The notes: generated from the letters alone by a model not told the origin. Numbered from the stretch's first letter, positions 7,717-16,223 are shown. The stretch is 40,269 nt of DNA from an uncultured Oscillospiraceae bacterium (GCA_902492895.1 CABUNG010000026.1:1-40269); one strand, 5' to 3'. Numbers and translations: made by a program.

Positions 7717-8935
7717 GCGGCACACCCGCCTTTCCGATATCGGTATCCATCATCGCTTTGGCCGGAACCACGCTGCCGGGACCCACATGAACGCCGGAAG
7801 CCACCACCGCGACGCCCCAATCCTTAAGATTTTCCGCTGTTTCGGGCCGAGCGCCGACAACTGCGCCCTCGCCGATGACCGCGTTTTCCGCCACGATGGC
7901 GTATTGCACCACCGCGTCTTTGCAGATACGGGCCCCCGGCATAATGATGGAATCGCGGATTTCTGCGCCTTCCTCCACGGTAACGCCGGAGAAGAGCACC
8001 GAAAAGTCCACCTTTCCGTCGATGTTGCTGCCTTCCGAGATCATGCTGTTTTCCACCTCGGCCGTCTCCCCGATATAATGAGGCGGCAAGCCGGGATTGC
8101 GGGAATATATCTTCCATTCGGAATCGGACAGATCGAGCGGAATTTTGGGATTGAGCAGATCCATATTCGCTTCCCAAAGGCTGTCGATGGTTCCGACGTC
8201 CTTCCAGTATCCTTCAAACCGGTAGGCAAACATCCGCTCACCGGCCGCCAGCATAGCGGGCAGGACATTCTTGCCGAAATCGTTTTGCGATTTCGGGTCC
8301 TGCTCATCCGCCGCCAGATATTCCCGCAGCTTCTGCCAGTTGAACACATAAATGCCCATCGAAGCCAGATTGCTTTTCGGCACTTTGGGTTTCTCGTCGA
8401 ATTCATAGATAGAACCGTCTTCCCTGGTGTTCAGAATACCGAACCGGCTGGCCTCCGACATCTCCACCTCGATCACCGCGATGGTACAGTCGGCGTTGTT
8501 CTTTTGATGTTCCGCGATCATTTTGGAGTAATCCATTTTATAAATATGATCGCCCGACAGCACCAGGACATACTCCGGATCATAGCGTTCGATGAAGGCC
8601 ATATTCTGGTAAATCGCGTTGGCCGTACCCTTGTACCAGTCCGCCCCCTTGTTGCGCTGATACGGGGGCAACACATGCACGCCCGCATCCATCCGATCCA
8701 GGTCCCAGGGTTGGCCCGAACCGATATAATCGTTGAGTTCCAGCGGCTGATACTGAGTCAGCACCCCCACCGTTTCAATACCCGAATTGATGCAGTTGGA
8801 CAGCGGAAAATCGATGATGCGATACTTTCCGCCGTAGGGAACCGCGGGTTTGGCGATGTTTCTGGTTAGCGCGTACAGGCGGCTCCCCTGTCCGCCCGCC
8901 AGCAGCATGGCAACACATTCCTGCTTGCGAAACAT
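7709..8935 (-). CDS. glgC: Glucose-1-phosphate adenylyltransferase GlgC (catalytic subunit)
   Basis: Makes ADP-glucose from glucose 1-phosphate and ATP, the committed step of bacterial glycogen synthesis. The N-terminal signature MLLAGGQGSRLYALT (residues 10-24) and the substrate region KPAVPYGGKYRIIDFPLSN are intact. The C-terminal third has the hexapeptide-type beta-helix with repeated I/V residues. The length of 408 fits the family. It lies 39 bases after glgB and overlaps glgD by 8 bases. The enzyme is cytoplasmic and works with GlgD. Confidence 0.95.
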   Translation of the reverse strand: MFRKQECVAMLLAGGQGSRLYALTRNIAKPAVPYGGKYRIIDFPLSNCINSGIETVGVLTQYQPLELNDYIGSGQPWDLDRMDAGVHVLPPYQRNKGADWYKGTANAIYQNMAFIERYDPEYVLVLSGDHIYKMDYSKMIAEHQKNNADCTIAVIEVEMSEASRFGILNTREDGSIYEFDEKPKVPKSNLASMGIYVFNWQKLREYLAADEQDPKSQNDFGKNVLPAMLAAGERMFAYRFEGYWKDVGTIDSLWEANMDLLNPKIPLDLSDSEWKIYSRNPGLPPHYIGETAEVENSMISEGSNIDGKVDFSVLFSGVTVEEGAEIRDSIIMPGARICKDAVVQYAIVAENAVIGEGAVVGARPETAENLKDWGVAVVASGVHVGPGSVVPAKAMMDTDIGKAGVPHA

Positions 8936-8974
8936 GAATACGACCTCCTTGAATCTTGATAAAGGGGAATCGGA

Positions 8975-10972
8975 CTAATTATCTGTGTGAACGGCAGCCG
9001 GTTTGGACAAAGCGGAAGCCTTCGGCTTCTCCGACGGAACTGCCTTCGTTTTCGGTTTTCCGGACTTTTTCCCGGTGGGATAAGGCTTCTCTTTTTTTAG
9101 CTCAAAAAACAGAACCGACAGCGGCGGAACCGTCAGATTGAGGGACTGCGCAAAGCCGTGCATGGAGACCGGTTCGGTTTCGAGCGTCCCGTTTACGACA
9201 CCTGTCCCGCCAAACTCCGCAGCGTCGGTATTGAAGACCTCCGCATAGGTTCCGAAAGCTGGCACCCCGATGCGGTACGGCTCCCGTAAAACCGGCGTAA
9301 AATTGCACAGCACCACCAGCTCCCGCCCTTTGTGGTCGATGCGGCGGAATACAATGATACTCTGTGCATAATCGTCGTGCGCAATCCATGAAAATCCGTC
9401 CCAGGAAAAATCATTTTCCCACAGAGCCGCCTGGTCCCTGTAAAAATGATTTAGGGAGCGGACGTAATGCTGCAGCATCCGATGGGACTCGTAATCGAGA
9501 AGCAGCCAGTCCAGACCGTTCTCGAAATCCCATTCCTTGAACTGACCGAACTCGCAGCCCATGAAAAAGAGCTTTTTCCCCGGATGGGCCATCATATAAC
9601 CCAGGAACGAACGCATCCCGGCGAATTTTTCCTCATAACTGCCCGGCATCTTGTTGATCAGCGATCCCTTGCCGTGCACCACCTCATCGTGAGAGATGGG
9701 AAGCACAAAATTTTCCGAAAAGGCGTAGAAAAAGGAAAACGTCAGGTTGTCATGGTTGAATTTGCGGAACCAGGGATCGAGAGACACATAGTGGAGCATG
9801 TCGTTCATCCAGCCCATGTTCCATTTATAATTGAAGCCCAATCCCCCGTCGGACGTGGGCCGGGAGACCATCGGCCAGGAGGTGGATTCCTCCGCGATCA
9901 TCATGGTTTTGGGATAAGCGGCGAACACCTGCTCGTTGAGGATCCGCAGAAACTCGACAGCCTCCAGGTTTTCCTTGCCGCCGAACTGATTCGGGACCCA
10001 TTCCCCATCCCGCCGGTTGTAGTCGAGATACAGCATGGAGGCCACGGCATCCACCCGGATTCCGTCCACATGGTATTGATCCAGCCAGAACAGCGCATTC
10101 GAGATGAGAAAAGCCCGCACCTCCGCGCGGCCGTAATCGAACACACAGGTGCCCCACTCCCGATGTTCGCCTTTCCGGATATCCGCATACTCATAGCACG
10201 GCGTGCCGTCAAAGCGGTAAAGACCGCACTCGTCTTTGGGAAAATGGGCGGGTACCCAGTCGATGATGACGCCGATCCCGGCCTGATGGCAGCGATCGAC
10301 AAAGGCCATGAAATCCTTTGGCGTGCCGTAACGGGAGGTGGGCGCGTAATATCCCGTCACCTGATATCCCCAGGATCCGTCATAGGGATGCTCCATAATG
10401 GGCATCAGTTCGATATGGGTATACCCCATCTCCTGCACATACGGAATCAGCTCGTCCCCCATCTTTTCATAGGAAAACGGGGAACCGTCCGGATACTGCC
10501 GCCAGGAACCCAAATGGACCTCGTAGATATTGACCGGACAATCGTAGACCGAGGTCTCCGATTTTCTGCGCTGCCATGCGCTGTCCCCCCAGACGTAACC
10601 CTCCAGGTTGTACACTTTGGAGGCGTTGGACGGCCGGGTTTCAAAATGAAAGGCATAAGGATCGGCTTTCATCACGCCTTTGCCATCCAAGGGCTCGATG
10701 TAATATTTATAGGCGTCGAATTCGCGCACTTCCTGAGTCGCGCATTCCCAGATGCCTTCCTCTCCAACGAGAGTCATGGGCAGGGCTTCCGGATCCCAGT
10801 TGTTGAATTCCCCCACCAGCGACACGGTTCGGGCCTGAGGTGCCCAGACACGAAAGATATATCCCTCATCCCCTGCAGAGTGGCATCCCAACACCTCATA
10901 CGCCCGGACGTTTCCCGCCAGGCGAAAGGCTTCGGCCTCTTGAAAACGGTCTGTAAAGACGGCCTGCTCCAT
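8975..10972 (-). CDS. glgB: 1,4-alpha-glucan branching enzyme GlgB (GH13) with basic tail
   Basis: Cleaves alpha-1,4 chains and re-attaches them as alpha-1,6 branches. An N-terminal CBM48 (FRVWAPQARTVSLVGEFNNWD region) precedes the GH13 barrel. The nucleophile Asp is in GIRVDAVASM (about residue 306), the acid/base Glu in IAEESTSW (about 360), and the third acidic residue in SHDEVVHGKG (about 427). The last 45 residues are Lys/Pro-rich and low-complexity, which is unusual for GlgB. I chose the ATG at 10972 because AAGGGGG lies 9 bases upstream. A frame reading 35 codons further upstream passes through the promoter region. It is the first gene of the operon. Confidence 0.95.
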   Translation of the reverse strand: MEQAVFTDRFQEAEAFRLAGNVRAYEVLGCHSAGDEGYIFRVWAPQARTVSLVGEFNNWDPEALPMTLVGEEGIWECATQEVREFDAYKYYIEPLDGKGVMKADPYAFHFETRPSNASKVYNLEGYVWGDSAWQRRKSETSVYDCPVNIYEVHLGSWRQYPDGSPFSYEKMGDELIPYVQEMGYTHIELMPIMEHPYDGSWGYQVTGYYAPTSRYGTPKDFMAFVDRCHQAGIGVIIDWVPAHFPKDECGLYRFDGTPCYEYADIRKGEHREWGTCVFDYGRAEVRAFLISNALFWLDQYHVDGIRVDAVASMLYLDYNRRDGEWVPNQFGGKENLEAVEFLRILNEQVFAAYPKTMMIAEESTSWPMVSRPTSDGGLGFNYKWNMGWMNDMLHYVSLDPWFRKFNHDNLTFSFFYAFSENFVLPISHDEVVHGKGSLINKMPGSYEEKFAGMRSFLGYMMAHPGKKLFFMGCEFGQFKEWDFENGLDWLLLDYESHRMLQHYVRSLNHFYRDQAALWENDFSWDGFSWIAHDDYAQSIIVFRRIDHKGRELVVLCNFTPVLREPYRIGVPAFGTYAEVFNTDAAEFGGTGVVNGTLETEPVSMHGFAQSLNLTVPPLSVLFFELKKEKPYPTGKKSGKPKTKAVPSEKPKASALSKPAAVHTDN

Positions 10973-11015
10973 AGGACGCATCCCCCTTCTCCATAGACAA
11001 ATTTTACCTGTTTTT

Positions 11016-11044
11016 ATCTTAGCAATTTCTGCATGAAAATTCAA
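11016..11044 (-). promoter_or_regulatory. Candidate sigma-A promoter of the glgBCDA operon
   Basis: On the minus strand, TTGAAT (11039-11044) and TAAGAT (11016-11021) are separated by 17 bases and lie about 45 bases before the glgB start, in an AT-rich stretch. It is a reasonable but imperfect match. Confidence 0.4.
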
Positions 11045-11209
11045 GGGAATTTGTGAATTTTCTGAAAATATTGCCAACCGGTTTTCTATTTACTTGTTTA
11101 TCCTACACAATTATAATCCGATTATGCAGAATAAGCTTAGGAGTCTTTTTTCATATGAGCAGCGCATAAAGATCAGTATAGCGCCATTTTGTTAAAAAAT
11201 GCGTCGAAA

Positions 11210-11259
11210 GATCAAAGAAAAGCCTCCATCTCCCGGAGGAACTTCCGGCAGATGGAGGC
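11210..11259 (-). terminator. Rho-independent terminator of the coat-protein pair
   Basis: GCCTCCATCT (11222-11231) pairs with AGATGGAGGC (11250-11259), with an inner CCGGA/TCCGG stem. The minus strand continues with TTTTCTTT directly after the hairpin. Confidence 0.8.
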
Positions 11260-11279
11260 CTTCGGGGATAGGGAGCCTC

Positions 11280-11564
11280 TTATCCGTTCTGAGCGTTCTG
11301 ACTGGTAAACTTCTGCTTGGCGCTTTGAATCTTCTGTTCTTCCGCCATTTCCATCGGATACCAGCCGCGTTTCTGCATTTCCGTAAAAATGTCCGCTTGA
11401 ATGCTGTGTTCATCGTGCAGAATATTGAGCATTTCGTTGCGCAGAGCGGTCGATGCACACTCGTTGGTGAACGTATTGTAGATACCGGTGATCTCCTTTT
11501 GAGAACTCAGGGAATCGTGAAGCATCTCCTTGTCCTGCATGGGAATATTCACATTCTGATTCAT
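11280..11564 (-). CDS. CotF-like spore coat protein
   Basis: A 94-residue protein resembling the CotF/ferritin-like spore coat family of Clostridia and Bacilli. It has an alpha-helical body with repeated polar heptads, for example DSLSSQKEITGIYNTFTNECAS, and a C-terminal RGWYPMEMAEEQKI stretch of the YP-type common in this family. It has no signal peptide, as expected for coat proteins made in the mother cell or forespore. It lies 11 bases downstream of a related 61-residue gene, and a clear terminator follows. It is probably a structural coat or coat-associated protein; exact location and partners are unknown. Confidence 0.75.
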   Translation of the reverse strand: MNQNVNIPMQDKEMLHDSLSSQKEITGIYNTFTNECASTALRNEMLNILHDEHSIQADIFTEMQKRGWYPMEMAEEQKIQSAKQKFTSQNAQNG

Positions 11565-11575
11565 CGTTCACCCTC

Positions 11576-11761
11576 CTAATTCAAAAAGCTCAGGAGCCGG
11601 TCAAAATGATTCTGATGCCGGCTGGCGATTTGTTCACACTGGGTTTTGATTTGGGGATCCGTGGAAAGCATGGCATAAGTCTTGTATTTCTTGATCAGCA
11701 GCTGCTCGGCACCAAGCTCATCCTCAAGGGCACTCAGCTCTTTCGACGTCAAATTCGCCAT
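11576..11761 (-). CDS. Small coat-associated protein, partner of the CotF-like gene
   Basis: A 61-residue helical protein beginning MANLTSKELSALEDELGAEQ. It resembles the small companion often encoded beside CotF-like proteins in Clostridia (ferritin-like helical half, here with a KYKTYAMLSTDPQIK stretch). The start at 11759-11761 has AAAGGA 9 bases upstream, and a longer frame to 11788 has no ribosome-binding site. It is the first gene of a two-gene unit with the CotF-like gene, under a sporulation-type promoter. The exact role is unknown. Confidence 0.7.
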   Translation of the reverse strand: MANLTSKELSALEDELGAEQLLIKKYKTYAMLSTDPQIKTQCEQIASRHQNHFDRLLSFLN

Positions 11762-11827
11762 CCCAATCCGTCCTTTCTTCTCCTGCATGATTCCTGCGGT
11801 CGGTCTGATATAAAAATCAGACCGTTA

Positions 11828-11857
11828 TAGTATGCGAAAACGGGCGGCGTTTATACA
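11828..11857 (-). promoter_or_regulatory. Sigma-G/F-like promoter of the coat-protein pair
   Basis: On the minus strand, TGTATA (11852-11857) and CATACTA (11828-11834) are spaced 17 bases apart. This fits the known forespore sigma-G pattern (TGnATA, about 17-18, CATACTA). The -10 also reads CATACTATA, which fits the sigma-K -10. A perfect 9-bp inverted repeat (CGGTCTGAT 11801-11809 with 11816-11824) overlaps the predicted RNA start. Confidence 0.5.
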
Positions 11858-11868
11858 CGCCGTCCGTT
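11839..11868 (-). terminator. Terminator of the mazF-like gene
   Basis: A 12-bp stem with one G-T pair (11839-11850 with 11857-11868) and a 6-base loop lies just past the MazF stop. TTTT follows on the minus strand. It overlaps the sporulation promoter of the next gene pair. Confidence 0.65.
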
Positions 11869-11870
11869 GT

Positions 11871-12260
11871 TTACGTGGCTTGATTTTCTCTGCGGACGGG
11901 TTCCCGTCCCGCTTCCGAAGCCAGCCCGAAGCTCACCTGCAAAGCCTGATTAACCCGTTTCATGGAAAAATCATCCAAACGACCCATATGTTCCTTCAGC
12001 CGTTTTTTATCAATCGTCCGGATTTGTTCGAGCAATACGATGGAATCCTTGGCCAGACCGCTGCCAACGGAATCCACCTGAATGTGGGTGGGCAGGCGGG
12101 CTTTATCCTTCTGGCTGGTAATCGCCGCGGCGATCACGGTGGGGCTGAAGCGGTTTCCGACGTCGTTCTGCACGATGAGCACGGGCCGGATGCCGCCCTG
12201 TTCCGATCCCACCACCGGGCTCAGATCGGCATAATAGATATCTCCTCGGCGGATATTCAT
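11871..12260 (-). CDS. MazF/PemK-family endoribonuclease (EndoA-like), no antitoxin gene beside it
   Basis: A 129-residue protein with the full PemK/MazF fold. It starts MNIRRGDIYYADLSPVVGSEQGG, with RPVLIVQNDVGN and a TVIAAAITSQ strand following. It ends with a basic tail. MazF enzymes cut single-stranded mRNA at short motifs and are normally neutralised by a co-transcribed antitoxin. I find no antitoxin frame in the 132 bases to the next gene on this strand. The closest relative by appearance is Bacillus EndoA/NdoA. The ATG at 12258-12260 is preceded by AAAGGAAGGA about 8 bases upstream; a frame running 34 codons further up has no family similarity. The target sequence is unknown. Confidence 0.85.
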   Translation of the reverse strand: MNIRRGDIYYADLSPVVGSEQGGIRPVLIVQNDVGNRFSPTVIAAAITSQKDKARLPTHIQVDSVGSGLAKDSIVLLEQIRTIDKKRLKEHMGRLDDFSMKRVNQALQVSFGLASEAGREPVRRENQAT

Positions 12261-12392
12261 TGGGGGTCCTTCCTTTCTGAAATGCCGGCAATTCTCACTG
12301 TCATTATTGTGAGCAGACCGCTTCCGATTTAAACGCGGACTGCAAAAAAATTTATAAGCCATGATGGTAACAGAAAACTTGTACAGTACAGT

Positions 12393-13022
12393 CTATGCCC
12401 GTCCATTTATTTTGACAGCGGAACTTTTCGATTCCGATTCCCGGCTGATGTACGCCCCTTTTTGGCTCCGTTGGTAGAGGGCATGCTGTAAGCCACCCCC
12501 AGCCAGGGCGGCCATGGCGATGCTGACGAGAAGCAGCCCTACGGCTTCCCGCTGCATAAGAGGTCCTGCGTTCCACAGCGCCGTATCCCGAAGCGGTGTC
12601 AACAGGACAAACAAAGCCGAAATACATGTCAGCGCACCGCCGACGGCTGTTCCAATGAACCGAAACTTCGAAAAAAACAGCACCGCCAAAACGGCTGACG
12701 CTGCGCCGCCGGCCAGACTCAGCAGAGGAAGGGGCCTCCACACGGCGTAAGACAGCAAATACAGCAGAATTGCGCCGCAGCCGCCGCCTGCGACGGCGGT
12801 CCCAGCCTTGGTACTGATGACAGACAATATGGCTGCCGCTGCTCCGGTCAGCGGAATCAGAAGCAGACCCCATCCACCGTTTAAAACAGCGGATGATAGC
12901 AGCGCTCCGGCCAATGCGCCCAACAGCAAGCCGCTGAACCCGCAGAAAAGGCGGTATATCCGGTAGCCAATCAGGCAGACTGCCAGGCCGCCCAAAATAC
13001 AAAACAGCATCAAAACGATCAT
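12393..13022 (-). CDS. Hypothetical multi-pass membrane protein (TMEM198/DUF4203-like appearance)
   Basis: About 209 residues, almost wholly hydrophobic and Gly/Ala-rich, with roughly six to seven membrane segments followed by a polar Ser/Lys tail. The repeated glycine-rich GFSGLLLGALAGALL pattern resembles DUF4203/TMEM198-type proteins, but this is a resemblance and not a firm assignment. The start at 13020-13022 has GGTGGAGG upstream; a frame beginning 10 codons earlier lacks a ribosome-binding site. It follows the GH25 terminator and precedes mazF by 132 bases. Function is unknown. Confidence 0.6.
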   Translation of the reverse strand: MIVLMLFCILGGLAVCLIGYRIYRLFCGFSGLLLGALAGALLSSAVLNGGWGLLLIPLTGAAAAILSVISTKAGTAVAGGGCGAILLYLLSYAVWRPLPLLSLAGGAASAVLAVLFFSKFRFIGTAVGGALTCISALFVLLTPLRDTALWNAGPLMQREAVGLLLVSIAMAALAGGGLQHALYQRSQKGAYISRESESKSSAVKINGRA

Positions 13023-13084
13023 GCGTCCTCCACCTTCTATGTGTTTCGTCAAACAGAGTATGGGAGAACAACGGCCGCCTTATA

Positions 13085-13125
13085 CAAAAAAACAAGGCGG
13101 CGGAATCTCAAGAGATTCCGCCGCC
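13085..13125 (-). terminator. Strong terminator after the GH25 lysozyme gene
   Basis: A perfect 13-bp GC-rich stem (GGCGGCGGAATCT 13096-13108 with 13113-13125) with a 4-base loop. On the minus strand it is followed by TTGTTTTTTTG. Confidence 0.88.
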
Positions 13126-13142
13126 CCAGCATGATTAATCCG

Positions 13143-13892
13143 TTAAGATAGACCGAAAGAGAGAAACGCCTCTTCGCTTCCGGCAAACACGTTGAGATCG
13201 ATAAACCGCTCCTCACCCTGATATCCCGGAAGCCGGGCCCGGTCGGTATACTGCCAAAACGTCCAGTCCCGCCCATCGGGCAGACGGGGTTCGGATACGA
13301 TGTTGCGAATCCAGATGGGATTTTCCGGATAGGCATCTTTCAGATACCGTTCATACGACTTCCCCGTAGCATACAGAATCGGTTTTGCCCCATATGCCTC
13401 TTCGAGCCGGGCAAGAAGCACGCCTAGCTCCCGCTGTACATCCTCCTTCGCGGGCGGACGGGCCTCTTTGTCCCCATAAAATTCCACGTCCACCACAGGA
13501 GGCAGCATTCCTTCCGTCTTCTCCACCTCGGCAATGAAGCGGTCCGCCTGGGTGTCGCCGCCGCTGTCGAAACTGAAAAAATGATACGCCCCAACCCGCA
13601 GTCCGGCCCGTTTGGCGCCCTCCCAATTGGCGGCAAACATCCGATCGGTAAAGCCGCTCCCCTCCGTCGCCTTGATAAACGCGAACCGGATGTCTTGGGT
13701 GGCTAGTACGCTCCAATCAATCTCCCCCTGATAGGCCGATACGTCGACGCCGCGGATCGGATACCGCTCTCTGGACGGATAATGAAAACGCAGAATCCCG
13801 TTGTAAAACAATCCCGCGAGGACGGCCAGGCCCAGAAAAAGAACTCCGCCGCCGATTAGAAGCCCAATCCGAACCCGTTTTTTATTTTCCAT
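13143..13892 (-). CDS. GH25 lysozyme (N-acetylmuramidase), membrane-anchored
   Basis: A 249-residue protein with a basic N-terminus and one membrane segment (about residues 8-30, no obvious cleavage site), then a complete GH25 domain. The domain starts at GVDVSAYQGEIDW (about residue 48) and has FIKATEGSGF, GAYHFFSF, the catalytic VVDVEFYG (Asp/Glu near 135) and the late WTFWQYT strand. GH25 enzymes hydrolyse the beta-1,4 bond between MurNAc and GlcNAc in peptidoglycan. The anchor suggests action on the cell's own wall from the outer membrane face. The start follows the stop of the DUF3810 gene by a single base, so the two are translationally coupled. A terminator follows. Confidence 0.88.
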   Translation of the reverse strand: MENKKRVRIGLLIGGGVLFLGLAVLAGLFYNGILRFHYPSRERYPIRGVDVSAYQGEIDWSVLATQDIRFAFIKATEGSGFTDRMFAANWEGAKRAGLRVGAYHFFSFDSGGDTQADRFIAEVEKTEGMLPPVVDVEFYGDKEARPPAKEDVQRELGVLLARLEEAYGAKPILYATGKSYERYLKDAYPENPIWIRNIVSEPRLPDGRDWTFWQYTDRARLPGYQGEERFIDLNVFAGSEEAFLSFGLS

Positions 13893-13893
13893 A

Positions 13894-14997
13894 TTATACC
13901 AGACCTTCCCGCACGTAATACGATACGATTAGGGAGACCACCTCATCATAGCTCAGAACGCCCTTCTCCTGCCCCTGAGCCGTCAGAAAGCTGTTGTTGA
14001 CGTTGTTCGATATCTCCTGTACCTTCCCTTCAAAGGTCTTCCAGTAGCGGTTCCGTTCTCCCAGATCCCGCTTCACGCCGTCGGAACAAGCCTCCCGCGT
14101 CTCGCCCCAGAGATCCTTATCGTAATCGTAGAGGGTATTCGAACAATAAATATACGCCATCAGCAACCCGGAATAGCGGAAATCCGCAGAATCGCTGTGA
14201 ATGCAGGTCAGATAAGCCAGAAAATTGCACTCATCCTCCCGGGCAAAACCCCGTGTATGGGCAAGCTCGTGAGCGGCCGTGGCCGGAATGCTGCTGTCCG
14301 GTACGTCAATGTTGACGTTCGCCTCGGCCAGCATGGGGAAATACATGCCGGTGATACCCGTATAACTCCACCAGTGGGAGAGCTGGACTGGTTTGGCCCG
14401 CCAGGTTCCGCCGAACAGGAAAGCGTATTCGCCCTGCAGGTTCCGATAGCCGCCATCCGCCAGACGAAGGGTTTTGGTCACCGACTGCGACAGCCGGACG
14501 CAGCCGACCTCGTCTTCCGTGAGGGCCTCCCTTTCCGCAGACGCTTTTTCCGCCAGATCGACGCAGATGTCGCGCAGCTGCGCGGCGGAAGGCGTCACGG
14601 ACTCCAGATCCATGAGATCACTGACCGGCAGACGGTAAAAATTGAGGCCGTGCAGCAGCATGTATAGCAAAAAAACAACGGACAGGACCCAGCCCGCCGC
14701 GCGGCCGGCCCTGAGCAGCACCCGGCCCCGGCTGGAAGAGCGGATCAGGCGGCGGATCAGTATGACGAGCAGCAGAATGAAGGCCGGCAGAGCCAGCACA
14801 GCCAAAATCTCCGTCAGGGAGAAAGGCAGAACCGCAATCAGCCCGCCAAGCGGAACCGCAATCAGCCGGAAAATCCCTCTGGCGAATACGGTTTCGGTGA
14901 ATTCCGGACAATGCGGCAGGACGAGCAGCAGCAGAACGGCCAGCAGTGCAGGAATGGTAAAAGCCAAATAACGAAGTATGTTCCCAATCGTTTTCAA
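13894..14997 (-). CDS. DUF3810 family membrane protein with HExxH metalloprotease-like motif
   Basis: A 367-residue protein with about three N-terminal membrane segments, followed by an extracytoplasmic domain carrying AAHELAHTRGFAREDECNFLAY. This HExxH motif with a downstream Glu is typical of zinc metallopeptidases. The family is annotated as DUF3810, and its substrate is unknown. I chose the TTG start at 14997 because AGGAGG (15004-15009) is 6 bases upstream. An in-frame GTG at 15066 lacks any ribosome-binding site. It is directly coupled to the GH25 lysozyme gene, suggesting a joint role in envelope or wall turnover. The protease activity is inferred from the motif only. Confidence 0.78.
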   Translation of the reverse strand: MKTIGNILRYLAFTIPALLAVLLLLVLPHCPEFTETVFARGIFRLIAVPLGGLIAVLPFSLTEILAVLALPAFILLLVILIRRLIRSSSRGRVLLRAGRAAGWVLSVVFLLYMLLHGLNFYRLPVSDLMDLESVTPSAAQLRDICVDLAEKASAEREALTEDEVGCVRLSQSVTKTLRLADGGYRNLQGEYAFLFGGTWRAKPVQLSHWWSYTGITGMYFPMLAEANVNIDVPDSSIPATAAHELAHTRGFAREDECNFLAYLTCIHSDSADFRYSGLLMAYIYCSNTLYDYDKDLWGETREACSDGVKRDLGERNRYWKTFEGKVQEISNNVNNSFLTAQGQEKGVLSYDEVVSLIVSYYVREGLV

Positions 14998-15111
14998 TGG
15001 CGGCCTCCTCAAGCATTTGGTCTTTTTTTCTTCAGGACGGGTTGAAACCGTGTCAATTTTTGTCACTTTAGGAGAAAAGCAAGGTTTTTCACCGGATGAG
15101 ACGGTAGGGGC

Positions 15112-15140
15112 TTTTCAGCCGGACGAATTCCCGATATAAT
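15112..15140 (+). promoter_or_regulatory. Sigma-A promoter of the phosphate transporter operon
   Basis: A consensus TATAAT (15135-15140) is preceded by TTTTCA (15112-15117) at 17 bases. It is followed by AAGGAGAGG before the Pit start at 15174. No Pho-box could be recognised by eye. Confidence 0.6.
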
Positions 15141-15173
15141 AGAACGTGGAATATTAAGGAGAGGGGAAGCGGC

Positions 15174-16223
15174 ATGACCATAACCCTGGAACAGTTCGTA
15201 TCCCAGCTGTTTTCCAATCCCGTCCTGGCCATTACCGTCATTTTAACCTTAGGGGTTATCTTTGTCAACGGCTGGACGGACGCGCCAAACGCCATTGCCA
15301 CCTGCGTTTCCACCAGGGCCATGGGCCCTCGCCCCGCCATCCTGATGGCGGCGGTGTTCAATTTCCTCGGCGTGCTGGTCATGACGATGATTGCCCCTGC
15401 TGTGGCGATGACCATCTACAACATGGTGGATTTCGGCAGCGACTCCCATCAGGCGCTGGTTGCGCTCTGTGCCGCTCTCTTCGCCATCGTCATCTGGGCG
15501 GTGGCCGCCTGGTACTTCGGCATTCCCACCAGTGAAAGCCACGCGCTGATCGCCGGACTTTCGGGTGCCGCGATCGCCATGGGGGGCGCCGGAGGCATCA
15601 ACGGCGGCGAATGGGTCAAGGTCCTGTGGGGTCTCGTTCTCTCCACCATGCTGGGGTTTGCCTCCGGCTGGGGGGTGGCCAAGCTCACCACCCTCATCTG
15701 CCGGGGAATGGAACGCCGCAAAACCACCCGTTTTTTCCGGGGCGCACAAATCTGCGGCGGGGCCGCGACCGCCTTCATGCATGGCGCACAGGACGGCCAG
15801 AAATTCATGGGCGTCTTCATGCTGGGCATCTTTCTCTCGAACGGCAACGGCGGCGTTGAAAGCTTCCAGATTCCCATCTGGCTGATGATTCTCTGCTCCC
15901 TTGTTATGGGAATCGGCACCTCCATCGGCGGCTACCGCATCATCAAGGCGGTCGGAATGGACATGGTCAAGCTGGAAACCTATCAGGGCTTTGCCGCCGA
16001 TGCCGCGGCCGCCGGATGTCTCCTGCTCTCTTCCCTGACCGCCCTCCCCGTCAGCACAACCCACACCAAAACCACGGCTATCATGGGCGTTGGTGCGGCC
16101 AAACGGCTGTCCACAGTCAAATGGTCGGTCGTCAAAGAGATGGTGATGACCTGGGTGCTCACCTTCCCGGGCTGCGGTTTGATCGGCTTCTTAATGGCCC
16201 GCCTCTTTGTTATGATTTTTTAG
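15174..16223 (+). CDS. PiT family inorganic phosphate transporter
   Basis: A 349-residue integral membrane protein with about ten segments. It carries the PiT signature twice in inverted halves: GWTDAPNAIATCVSTRAM near residue 32 and a second GAATAFMHGAQDGQKFMG near residue 200. PiT proteins import phosphate, usually as a metal-phosphate complex, using a proton or sodium gradient. The DUF47 gene 39 bases downstream is the usual partner. The operon has a clear promoter and a shared terminator. The start has AAGGAGAGG upstream. It could also move sulfate or arsenate, but phosphate is the normal assignment. Confidence 0.9.
   Translation: MTITLEQFVSQLFSNPVLAITVILTLGVIFVNGWTDAPNAIATCVSTRAMGPRPAILMAAVFNFLGVLVMTMIAPAVAMTIYNMVDFGSDSHQALVALCAALFAIVIWAVAAWYFGIPTSESHALIAGLSGAAIAMGGAGGINGGEWVKVLWGLVLSTMLGFASGWGVAKLTTLICRGMERRKTTRFFRGAQICGGAATAFMHGAQDGQKFMGVFMLGIFLSNGNGGVESFQIPIWLMILCSLVMGIGTSIGGYRIIKAVGMDMVKLETYQGFAADAAAAGCLLLSSLTALPVSTTHTKTTAIMGVGAAKRLSTVKWSVVKEMVMTWVLTFPGCGLIGFLMARLFVMIF

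Noticed and set aside
9467..10996. Long plus-strand open frame (509 codons) opposite glgB
   Set aside because: Antisense shadow of a clear GH13 gene; the translation lacks any family pattern and has no ribosome-binding site.
12261..12392. Search for a MazE/EndoAI antitoxin upstream of mazF
   Set aside because: The only open frame is an in-frame upstream extension of mazF without family similarity or a ribosome-binding site.
15028..15056. TTGACA on the minus strand (15051-15056) as a DUF3810 promoter
   Set aside because: The sequence 17 bases on is GAAGAA, a very poor -10.
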